Below, piece by piece: positions 7,050 through 12,724 of a stretch of 13,263 bases of DNA (its first letter is position 1; each line of letters starts with the position of its first letter). The notes under the pieces were generated by a model. That model made no database searches and was not told the origin of the DNA. It saw only the letters and a list, made by a program, of their open reading frames with translations. The position numbers were made by a program, and so were the translations under genes. Location of the stretch: assembly GCA_003132125.1 (NCBI GenBank), contig PKWT01000301.1, forward strand, positions 1-13,263, read 5' to 3'. This DNA comes from Micrococcales bacterium. Lineage in GTDB: Bacteria > Actinomycetota > Actinomycetes > Actinomycetales > Dermatophilaceae.

Positions 7050-8246
7050 TCACCCAACGAGGACGCCGGACTTGACGACCACGCGACGCTCCGACTCCAG
7101 CCACAGGGCGTCCGGGTGCACGAAGGGATCGCGAGCCAGGACCACCAGGTCGCCGATTGCACCAGCCCGGATCGATCCGACATGATCGACGCCGAGAATC
7201 CGGGCGTTGCCCGACGTGAGGCTGCGCAGCAGTTCCAGCGTGCCCTGGACTTCGTGCTGAGCCTGCAGCCCCCGCAACTGCTCGACCTCAAGGTCGCCCA
7301 TGAGGTCGGAACCGAACCCGACGAGAACACCCGCGCCAGTCGCAAGCTCGATAGCGTTCTTCCCCGCCGCCAGCACCTCCGCGTTCTTACGCAATGCGAC
7401 CTCGGGCATCCCCATGTCGCGACCGCGCTCGGACATCGCCAGGTAGGTCACGAGGGTCGGGACCAGCACCGCACCGTGATCCGCCATCACCTGCGCGGTC
7501 TCCTGGTCGAGCAGATTGCCGTGCTCGATGCTGCGCACGCCGTTGGTCACCGCATGCACGATCGCCTCGGGCGAGTAGGCATGCGCGGCCACATACGACC
7601 CGCGACGACCGGCCTCTTCGGAGACGACCCGGATCTCCTCCGCGCTGTACTGCGGGATGCGGATCGGGTCAGTCAGCGACACCACGCCGCCCGACGCCAT
7701 GATCTTGATCGCGTGCGCGCCGGTACGCAGCCGCTCACGCACCGCCACCCGCAGTGCGTCGACACCGTCGACCACCTCGGTGCCGTGCGTTCCGCAGCAG
7801 CACAGGTCGAGGTGGGAGTCCCGCGGGTCTCCATGGCCGCCGGTCTGGCTCAGCGCCGGGCCGGTGTAGTAGTAGTTCGGCGAGTCGATCAGACCCTCAC
7901 TGATAGCTCGAGACAGGCCGATGTCGCCACCAGCAACGTCACGCACGGTCGTGAAGCCGCGCACCAACGCCCTGCGGAGCCGGCGGGCGCCCAGGATCGC
8001 CACGTAGCTCGTCCGGCTGGCCTCCATCTGCATCATGTTCAGGCTGATGCCGTAGGCGTGGAAGTGGTTGTCGATGAACCCAGGCGTGACAACTCGGTGC
8101 TCGGCATCGAGGATCGCGCCATCCCCGGCGAGTCCTCGGCCTACCTCGGCGATCACCCCATCCTCGATGCGGATGTCAGCCTCGACCAACTCGGCGGCCT
8201 CGCCGTCGAAGATGCGGGCATTGGTAACGGTGATCGACCCAGGCAA
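7050..8246 (-). CDS. Metal-dependent amidohydrolase (prolidase/imidazolonepropionase-like)
   Basis: A 398-residue amidohydrolase-superfamily enzyme, full length. The metal and catalytic set is complete: HFH in PGFIDNHFHAYG (H61, H63), the carbamylated-lysine candidate K181 in IKIMASGGV, H222 in AHAYSPEA, H242 in IEHG and D314 in GFGSDLMGD. TGGHGDPRD (135-143) and the N-terminal small beta domain match the group of Xaa-Pro dipeptidase/prolidase-like and imidazolonepropionase-like hydrolases, which cleave amide bonds of acylated or proline-containing substrates; the exact substrate is unknown. A run of three cysteines (149-151) is unusual. TTG 8246 is chosen because AAGGAGG ends five bases before it and the protein then starts at the family's first strand. 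ATG 8282, in the same frame, would lie only about six bases from the inferred transcription start. The FadR-type regulator gene follows. Confidence 0.9.
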   Translation of the reverse strand: MPGSITVTNARIFDGEAAELVEADIRIEDGVIAEVGRGLAGDGAILDAEHRVVTPGFIDNHFHAYGISLNMMQMEASRTSYVAILGARRLRRALVRGFTTVRDVAGGDIGLSRAISEGLIDSPNYYYTGPALSQTGGHGDPRDSHLDLCCCGTHGTEVVDGVDALRVAVRERLRTGAHAIKIMASGGVVSLTDPIRIPQYSAEEIRVVSEEAGRRGSYVAAHAYSPEAIVHAVTNGVRSIEHGNLLDQETAQVMADHGAVLVPTLVTYLAMSERGRDMGMPEVALRKNAEVLAAGKNAIELATGAGVLVGFGSDLMGDLEVEQLRGLQAQHEVQGTLELLRSLTSGNARILGVDHVGSIRAGAIGDLVVLARDPFVHPDALWLESERRVVVKSGVLVG

Positions 8247-8251
8247 CGGGG

Positions 8252-8258
8252 CCTCCTT
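8252..8258 (-). promoter_or_regulatory. Ribosome binding site favouring a TTG start for the amidohydrolase
   Basis: AAGGAGG on the minus strand with a five-base spacer to TTG 8246. The upstream ATG at 8282 has no comparable site, and this AAGGAGG would fall inside its coding sequence. Confidence 0.7.
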
Positions 8259-8295
8259 CTGGAGCGGACAACGGGAAACCATCGGCTGCTCGGCG

Positions 8296-8317
8296 ACTAT
8301 ATACAGATAGCCATCTG
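8296..8317 (-). promoter_or_regulatory. Candidate amidohydrolase promoter with palindromic operator
   Basis: On the minus strand TATAGT (8296-8301) is a reasonable -10 element. Just upstream is a perfect inverted repeat CAGAT-AGCC-ATCTG (8304-8317), which would lie between the -35 and -10 elements. The -35 is weak (TGTTGG at 8319-8324 with 17-base spacing). A start near 8288 leaves about 40 bases of leader before TTG 8246. The repeat is a plausible regulator site, but its sequence differs from the palindrome before hyuA. Confidence 0.35.
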
Positions 8318-8387
8318 CCCAACAGCAGTTACGCAGGATTAGCCTTGATCCACCGGTGTTGATGGCCCGCTGAGTGGGTTCATAACG

Positions 8388-8461
8388 CGAGAATGCCCTT
8401 ACGTACTGGGAGAATTGGACTTATCGAAGGTCCCAATCCAACCAGCCGGAAGGGCATCTCG
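8388..8461 (+). repeat. Long inverted repeat enclosing the transposase ribosome site
   Basis: CGAGAATGCCCTT (8388-8400) pairs with AAGGGCATCTCG (8450-8461) with one bulged base. A second nested stem can form between GGAC (8417-8420) and GTCC (8430-8433) with flanking pairs. The 3' arm contains GGAAGGG-type bases that act as ribosome site for the transposase ATG at 8465. The fold would hide that site in a read-through transcript, as known for the 5' ends of some insertion sequences. Confidence 0.5.
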
Positions 8462-8464
8462 CAG

Positions 8465-8812
8465 ATGCAACTTTCTCACACTCGCACGGCCCGGTCAGCG
8501 GTGTTCGACAACCCGAATCTCGTGTCTTCGGCCGGGCTGGTCCCGATCCTGGTCCTGGCCCGGTCCGCGGGTCTTGCCTACTTGGCCGGTATGCATCTGA
8601 GCGTGCCGACCGACAAGGGTGCGAACGGGCTTGAAGGTCGCCTGGCTGGTGGCCGAGATGGTCGCCGGCGCGGACAGCATCGATGACATGGCACTGCTGC
8701 GATTTGGCGCGATGGTCAAGGTCTTCACCGGCGCGTACGCGCCTCGACGCTGGGCTAGTTCCTGCGCGCATTCATCTTCGGCCATGTCCGGCAGCTCGAA
8801 GCCAGCGCGTCG
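8465..8812 (+). pseudogene. IS1380-family transposase, N-terminal remnant
   Basis: About 115 codons resembling the start of actinobacterial IS1380-family transposases: MQLSHTRTARSAVFDNPNLV, then LSVPTDKGAN, then LKVAWLVAEMVAGADSIDDM, then VFTGAYAP, then GHVRQLEASAS in a third frame. Reading frame is lost at about 8618-8622 and again near 8742, and TAG at 8756-8758 interrupts the third frame. The match ends near 8810, where the 3' end of the OCD-family pseudogene begins on the other strand. The remaining three quarters of the transposase is absent here, so the element cannot move itself. The ATG at 8465 is preceded by GGAAGGG. The left terminal repeat of the element was not identified; it should lie within about 8345-8390. 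Confidence 0.85.
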
Positions 8813-8816
8813 GGCG

Positions 8817-9793
8817 TCACCGGCTTCGGCGTGCCCGACCCAGCTGTCGCTGCTGGGCCCGCGCGAGAAACGCCTCGGCCACCACGGCGTCCTGCCGGGC
8901 CATGCCCACGCTCTTGAAGACTCGCGGCCGGTCAGGGGCGACGACAGGGCCGCGAACGAGTTCCGCGAGGTGCGTCGATGTCCTGCTCCGTGAAGGCACC
9001 CTCGCCGATCGCGATGACGATGTCGCCGGCCCCGCAACGCGGTGGCCCGGTCCTCCACGACGACGTAGGCGCGGCGCATGAGCGCGCCGGGCAGCTCGCG
9101 CTCCACGGGTGAGTGCGAGCCGACCGCGACGATTGCCGAGCCGTCGCGGGGCGAGCCGGCGAAGACGGGCGTCGCGGAGGCCGTCGCGCAGACGATGACG
9201 TCGGCGTCCGCGACGGCGTATTCCACCTCATCGGGGGACAGCGCCACGACGTCGATCCCGTCCAGGATGCCGGCGAGTTCACCGGCCAGGAGTCGCGCGC
9301 TCTCCGGCCGGCGGGAGACCAAGCGGACCCGTCGGATGGGCCACTCCGCCGCGATGCCACGCACATGGCTGGACGCCTGCGGCCCGGCGCCGAACACGAG
9401 CAGCTCGCTGCTGCCCGGGTCAGCCAGGGCGCGCAACGCCAGCACGGACGCAGCCGCCGTGCGCGTGTTCGTGAGCGCGATGCCGTCGAGGATCGCGCTC
9501 GGAGTGAGCGTCACCGCGTCGAACTGGACGTGCACACCCTGGATGCGCGGGCTGCCGGTGCACACCGCAGGATCGGCAACCGTGAGGAGCTTGACGCCGA
9601 TGTGTCCCGTCGAGGTGCTCGGCATGACGAGCAGTTGCCCGTTGCCGACGCCGAGGATGCTGCGCGGCGGGTCGGCCCGTCGTTCCTCCCCCACCTGTGC
9701 GGCGCGCAGCGCCACCGCGAGAGCGTCGGCGCAGCCGCCGATCGAGACAAGGGCGTGCTGGTCGGCGGCCGAGAACCACGCCGGGTTGGTCAT
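8817..9793 (-). pseudogene. Ornithine cyclodeaminase / mu-crystallin family protein, two frameshifts
   Basis: The pieces join into a normal-length (about 325 codon) OCD-family protein, NAD(P)-dependent enzymes that include ornithine cyclodeaminase, alanine dehydrogenase and pyrroline-2-carboxylate reductases. Frame one (9793 to about 9031) gives GHIGVKLLTVADP, DGIALTNTRTAAAS and the Rossmann motif LLVFGAGPQASSHV. Frame two gives AGDIVIAIGEGAFTEQDI. Frame three (about 8975 to 8817) gives THLAELVRGPV and FKSVGMARQDAVVAEAF, the family's C-terminal signature. Shifts lie at about 9030 and 8975; each fits loss of two bases or gain of one. The last residues before TGA 8817 do not look native and may mark the junction with the IS remnant. 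The ATG at 9793 has AGGAG upstream and follows the GntR gene by 48 bases, so they once formed an operon. Sequencing error is an alternative, but neighbouring IS and dapA-like fragments are decayed too. Confidence 0.85.
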
Positions 9794-9841
9794 GCTGCTC
9801 CTACGATGCCCGCGCCGAAGACGACCGCCACAACCCGCCCG

Positions 9842-10534
9842 TCACTCATCGGCTCGCGGCTGCTCGTGCCAGTTCGCCCACATACCACGCACGTGCCCTA
9901 GGTGCTGCGCCATGATCCGCTCCGCGTCGCGGCGGTCGCCGGCCGCAAGGGCATCGAGCAGGGCAAGTCGCTCCTCCGACGAGCGACCGAGTTGGCCCGC
10001 GGCAACGAGCTCCTCCAGACCGTACAGACGCGTGTGCATGCGCAGCTGGTCGACCATGTCGACGAGCCGGGCGTTGCCGCCCACACGCAGGAGTGCGAGG
10101 TGGAACTGGTGGTCCGCCTCGATGTAAGCCACCGCGTCTCCCTTGGCGGCCAACTTCATCATGCGCTCCGCGATGGCCCGCAGCTGGTCGACCTTGTCAG
10201 GGGTGATGATCGTCGCGATGCGTCCCACGGTGGGCACCTCGAGGAGGCGACGCAGCTCGATCATCTCGTCGAGGTCCTGGTCCGTCGTCTCGACGATACG
10301 GAAGCCCTTGTTGGGGACGGCGACGATCATGCCCTCCTTGATGAGGTCGAGCATCGCCTCCCGCACCGGGGTCGCGGAGACCCCGAAGCGTTTCGCCAGT
10401 GTTGGGGCGGAGTAGATGACGCCTGACGGCATCTCCCCGGCTATCAGCGCCGCGCGCAAGGACACCGCGATCTGCTCACGTAGGCTCGAGCGGCTGGCCA
10501 GGGGCGGGTTGCTGGGGCTCTTAGGCGCGGTCAC
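9842..10534 (-). CDS. GntR-family transcriptional regulator, FadR subfamily (FCD domain)
   Basis: A 230-residue, apparently intact regulator. The winged helix-turn-helix is at about 17-80 (SSLREQIAVSLRAAL, then SAPTLAKRFGVSATPVREAM), followed by an FCD domain from LRRLLEVPTVGRIA (94-107). Of the usual metal ligands D141, H145 and H211 are present, but the third histidine position reads Arg (R189 in SEERLALL, where its paralogue has EHNRLL). The start is GTG 10534, with GGAAGG nine bases upstream and a GTGA overlap with the stop of the broken gene before it. It is followed by the OCD-family pseudogene. Both neighbours are broken, so any current target must be elsewhere, perhaps the put or amidohydrolase/hyu genes (inference). 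It is paralogous to the regulator at 6275-6997. Confidence 0.9.
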   Translation of the reverse strand: MTAPKSPSNPPLASRSSLREQIAVSLRAALIAGEMPSGVIYSAPTLAKRFGVSATPVREAMLDLIKEGMIVAVPNKGFRIVETTDQDLDEMIELRRLLEVPTVGRIATIITPDKVDQLRAIAERMMKLAAKGDAVAYIEADHQFHLALLRVGGNARLVDMVDQLRMHTRLYGLEELVAAGQLGRSSEERLALLDALAAGDRRDAERIMAQHLGHVRGMWANWHEQPRADE

Positions 10535-10672
10535 AGGGACAAGCCTTCCGAGAACGGATCGTCGGGGGCGAGGAAGTGATGCGCCGTTCCCTTGACCCGG
10601 GCCCGGTGGGGGCGCCGAGGCGGATCACGGCCTCCGGTATGGTCACCTCGACCATGCCGGACTCGGCCCGGA
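10531..10672 (-). pseudogene. 3' remnant of a catabolic gene, possibly proline racemase family
   Basis: The last codons before the TGA at 10531-10533 read RVKGTAHHFLAPDDPFSEGL in one frame. This resembles the C-terminal end of proline racemase/hydroxyproline epimerase-family proteins, which finish with a GxA...DPDDPfpeGF-like segment. The preceding part (MVEVTIPEAVIRLGAP) is in another frame, so there is a frameshift near 10600. TGA overlaps the GTG of the GntR gene (GTGA), supporting this as the true 3' end of a former operon gene. The 5' part has been replaced by the dapA-like fragment at about 10672. The family call is tentative because the fragment is short and lacks the catalytic cysteines. 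Confidence 0.4.
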
Positions 10673-10872
10673 GGCGGCGAACTCGACGACGCGAGTCCGC
10701 TGCCCGGGCGGCAGGGTCCGGCATTCCCCGCGCGACCCGTTCGGCACCACCTCGTCGCAACCTGATTCCACCAGCCATCGCACATGCAGGGCATGGCGAT
10801 CCTCGTCGACTCCGCCGTCCGGAGAGTGCGGCAGGTGGTCGCCGCGAATATGTCGCTTCACAGTTCCGTCAC
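10673..10872 (-). pseudogene. 5' remnant of a DapA-family (dihydrodipicolinate synthase-like) gene
   Basis: The frame reading SPDGGVDED, then VRWLVESGCDEVVPNGSRGE, then RTRVVEFAA matches the first 60 or so residues of the DapA/N-acetylneuraminate lyase aldolase family, in which VPNGSTGE is the usual motif; the Thr is replaced here. A GTG at 10872 with GAGGAGG (10880-10886) seven bases upstream marks the original start, but the frame hits TGA after four codons, so there is an early frameshift. Some residues between the start and SPDGG are also missing. Similarity stops near 10673, where the next fragment starts in a different frame, so a deletion removed most of the gene. In hydroxyproline catabolism a DapA-family member deaminates pyrroline-4-hydroxy-2-carboxylate (established), a possible original role here. 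Confidence 0.65.
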
Positions 10873-10895
10873 CTTCCAGCCTCCTCAGCCAGTAA

Positions 10896-10910
10896 AATAT
10901 CACATTGCAC
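10896..10910 (-). promoter_or_regulatory. AT-rich candidate promoter region of the broken operon
   Basis: On the minus strand GTGCAATG (10903-10910) precedes GATATT (10896-10901), a possible -10 element just upstream of the dapA-like ribosome site. No good -35 was found. The same octamer GTGCAATG occurs on the opposite strand in the hyuA promoter region (6177-6184). Confidence 0.22.
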
Positions 10911-11290
10911 TCGGGCTGGCAGAAGACGCGCGGGATAATGTAGGTTTTTGATGCTGAGAGCCCCTACCTTGACTCGAGCATCGCCCGGCCCGAGACGCCA
11001 GTGGCGTGGCTCCTCGCTGTTGGACCAAACCATTGGGGCCGGTCAGCGCGGTGACGTAAGACTCAACCGCCGGATCATCCTTAGATCCGGTCGTGTTTCG
11101 TCAAGTGTCCACCGTCCCGATTGCCAGTGACCGGACGCATCGGGACCGATTTCGGTGTCCGTGCGCCGATCCGCGTAAGGCAGGTCAGGTCCGCCGGCAC
11201 CGCATCGCGTGCACCGGCGCCGACGACTTCGGCGACCGGGGCGCTCGGGCAGAGGCTCCGCCTTGCTCTGCGGCAGCCGCCATCTCGACG
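10911..11290. other. Non-coding or unrecognisable decayed stretch
   Basis: No convincing gene is seen on either strand in about 380 bases. The open frames here are arginine/serine-rich, as expected of GC-rich shadow frames. The only structure noted is a perfect hairpin at 11070-11090 and short inverted repeats such as GATGCT/AGCATC around 10952-10985. It probably contains further remnants of mobile or catabolic genes that have drifted beyond recognition by eye. Confidence 0.5.
11070..11090. repeat. Perfect 7-base-pair stem-loop
   Basis: CCGGATC, a seven-base loop, then GATCCGG. There is no T-run on either side, so it is not a standard terminator. It could be a leftover of an insertion-sequence end or a regulatory site. 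Confidence 0.45.
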
Positions 11291-11455
11291 TTACGGCTCC
11301 AGTACCTGTTTGGCGCCAGGCGGCATGCCTGAGAACAGTGCACTCGCCAACTTGAAGCGGAGCGACTGGAGATCCTCCTGAGCGCGCTCGAGGTCGGCGC
11401 GGATCGGCCGCAACTCTGTCAACGATTGGGGTCCAGCGCCGTGTGTTTTTGGGTG
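11291..11455 (-). pseudogene. Unrecognised coding-like fragment with helical segment
   Basis: Continuing in frame from the second part of the transposase remnant, the sequence reads RADLERAQEDLQSLRFKLAS and ends KQVLEP at a stop (11291). The heptad-like spacing of Leu and charged residues suggests a helical or coiled-coil segment from a real protein, not a chance frame. I do not recognise the family, and no start is visible. It may be a fragment of an unrelated gene joined to the IS scrap. Confidence 0.25.
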
Positions 11456-11460
11456 TGGGC

Positions 11461-11612
11461 GGCCCAGCACGGCGATCAGCTGCCGACGGATGGTCGCGGT
11501 GGTGGCCTTGGCGTGGAAGACCGACGCGAGGGTGGGCGCCGGCGGCGCGGGTGAGGTTGAACGTGATCGCGGCCAATACCAGCCATTGTGACGGATCCAC
11601 GGCATGTGAATG
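11461..11612 (-). pseudogene. IS1380-family transposase, C-terminal remnant
   Basis: WLVLAAITFNLTRAAGA, followed after a one-base shift near 11537 by LASVFHAKATTATIRRQLIA, matches the conserved C-terminal segment of actinobacterial IS1380 transposases. The preceding bases still encode a HMP-like piece, as expected just upstream in that family. Everything N-terminal of this is missing, and the protein's last 30 or so residues cannot be followed beyond 11461. It is on the minus strand, opposite to the N-terminal remnant at 8465-8812. It lies about 140 bases downstream of the proline dehydrogenase gene and marks the right border of the decayed zone. Confidence 0.75.
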
Positions 11613-11642
11613 TGCTCCGACTCACGTCCGTGAAGGGAGAGG

Positions 11643-11668
11643 GCAGTCGGTCACTGCAGTCGGTCACC
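11643..11668 (+). repeat. Tandem duplication of a 13-base unit
   Basis: GCAGTCGGTCAC(T/C) occurs twice head to tail with one mismatch at the last base. It lies in the 137-base gap between the IS1380 remnant and the proline dehydrogenase stop, where no gene or clear terminator was seen. Confidence 0.6.
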
Positions 11669-11749
11669 GTCACCGTGCGGATCACTACAGCCTGCGGTTG
11701 CTGGCCATTGATGTGCCTGCCATCTTCGGCGTCATACAGCAAGCTCTGG

Positions 11750-12724
11750 CTAATTCCTCGACGTCAGAGATCGGAGGAAGAAGGAGAGGTTCGCGGGTCG
11801 CTCGGCCAGTCGTCGCATGAAGTAGCCGTACCACTGGTCGCCGAAGGGTAGGTACACGCGCAGATGCTGCTGGTCGAAGATCAACCGTTGTTGCTCGGGG
11901 TCCCGGATGCCGTAGAGCATCTGGTATTCGAAGTCGGCTGCGGTGCGGCCGTTGTGGGTCGCGAGCTGGGCCGCGGCGGAGACGATGGCCGGGTCGTGTG
12001 AGGCCACCATGGGGTAGCCCCTGCCCTTCATGAGGATTTTCAGGCAGCGCAAGTACGCCTGATCCACGGCGGCTGCGCCCTGATAGGCCACCGATTCCGG
12101 CTCCTTGTATGCCCCTTTACACAACCGGATTCGCGATTCGGGTCCGGACAGGTCGCGACAGTCCGCCTCGGTGCGTTTGAGGTAGGCCTGCAGCGCGATC
12201 CCTAGGGATGGGAAGTCGCCCCGGAGTTCCCGGACAGTCGACAGGGTCGAGTCGGTCGTGGTGTGGTCCTCTGCGTCGATGGTGACCCAGGCGCCGACAG
12301 ATTGGGCCGTGAGGCAGATCTTGTGGGCGTTTTCGAGCGCGATCTTGTGTCCATCACGTGGCAGAGATTGGCCGAGTGCCGACAGTTTCAATGACACTTC
12401 GAGGTGGCGGACCGATTCGTCGGCGGGCTGGCCGTCAGGGAGTTCGGACAGTGCAGTCAGCAGCGACAGGTACGCCGAGACGGTGGCGTTAGCCCGGTCG
12501 AGGTCGGTGGTGTCCTCACCCAGGTAGTCGATGCTGATGTAGCGTCGCGTATCGAGGATCGCGGACGCTGCCTTGATAGCGCCCGCTTCGGTTTCGCCGG
12601 CGACGAATCGATCGACGACCTTCCTGGTGGCGGGGATCTTGCTGATCGTCCGTTTGAGGCGCGGTGAACGCGCCGCGGCGAGCAGTGCCGGCCGCAACGG
12701 GTTACCCAGTTGGGTTGTTGCCAT
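11750..12724 (-). CDS. Proline dehydrogenase (FAD-dependent, monofunctional)
   Basis: A 324-residue monofunctional proline dehydrogenase of the type found in Gram-positive bacteria, full length. Landmarks of the beta-alpha barrel are YISIDYLGED (62-71), TIDAED (148-153), LQAYLKRTEAD (178-188), RIRLCKGAYKEP (198-209), ASHDP (241-245), FEYQMLYGIR (265-274) and RVYLPFGDQWYGYFMRRLAER (289-309). The paired arginines of the last segment bind the proline carboxylate in the family. It oxidises proline to pyrroline-5-carboxylate, passing electrons to the respiratory chain at the membrane face. ATG 12724 shares its A with the TAA of the upstream P5C dehydrogenase gene (TAATG), and AGAAGG lies upstream, so the two are translationally coupled. 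Known in other species as putB, fadM or prodh. No terminator is visible downstream. Confidence 0.96.
   Translation of the reverse strand: MATTQLGNPLRPALLAAARSPRLKRTISKIPATRKVVDRFVAGETEAGAIKAASAILDTRRYISIDYLGEDTTDLDRANATVSAYLSLLTALSELPDGQPADESVRHLEVSLKLSALGQSLPRDGHKIALENAHKICLTAQSVGAWVTIDAEDHTTTDSTLSTVRELRGDFPSLGIALQAYLKRTEADCRDLSGPESRIRLCKGAYKEPESVAYQGAAAVDQAYLRCLKILMKGRGYPMVASHDPAIVSAAAQLATHNGRTAADFEYQMLYGIRDPEQQRLIFDQQHLRVYLPFGDQWYGYFMRRLAERPANLSFFLRSLTSRN

Noticed and set aside
6998..7345. N-terminal extension of the first FadR-type regulator into the amidohydrolase gene
   Set aside because: The extra part is Ser/Arg-rich shadow sequence. The winged helix starts normally after ATG 6997, which has its own ribosome site.
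7116..8342. 408-codon open frame on the plus strand opposite the amidohydrolase gene
   Set aside because: It is rich in Arg, His and Gln with no recognisable motif and mirrors the GC-biased third positions of a gene with a full catalytic set. It is a shadow frame.
8495..9030. Continuation of the OCD-family frame as a 432-residue fusion protein
   Set aside because: After about 9030 the frame is Arg/Ser-rich noise while the true OCD sequence continues in the other two frames, and it then runs antisense through the IS1380 remnant.
11070..11090. Hairpin considered as an intrinsic terminator
   Set aside because: No T-run follows on either strand and no intact gene ends beside it.
8341..11749. 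Possible composite transposon carrying the regulator as cargo
   Set aside because: Neither IS1380 piece is complete, no terminal repeats or target duplications were found, and the pieces are different parts of the transposase. At most it is a scar.
11443..11851. Plus-strand open frames around 11443-11851
   Set aside because: They lie opposite the transposase remnant and the 3' end of proline dehydrogenase and show no motif or ribosome site.
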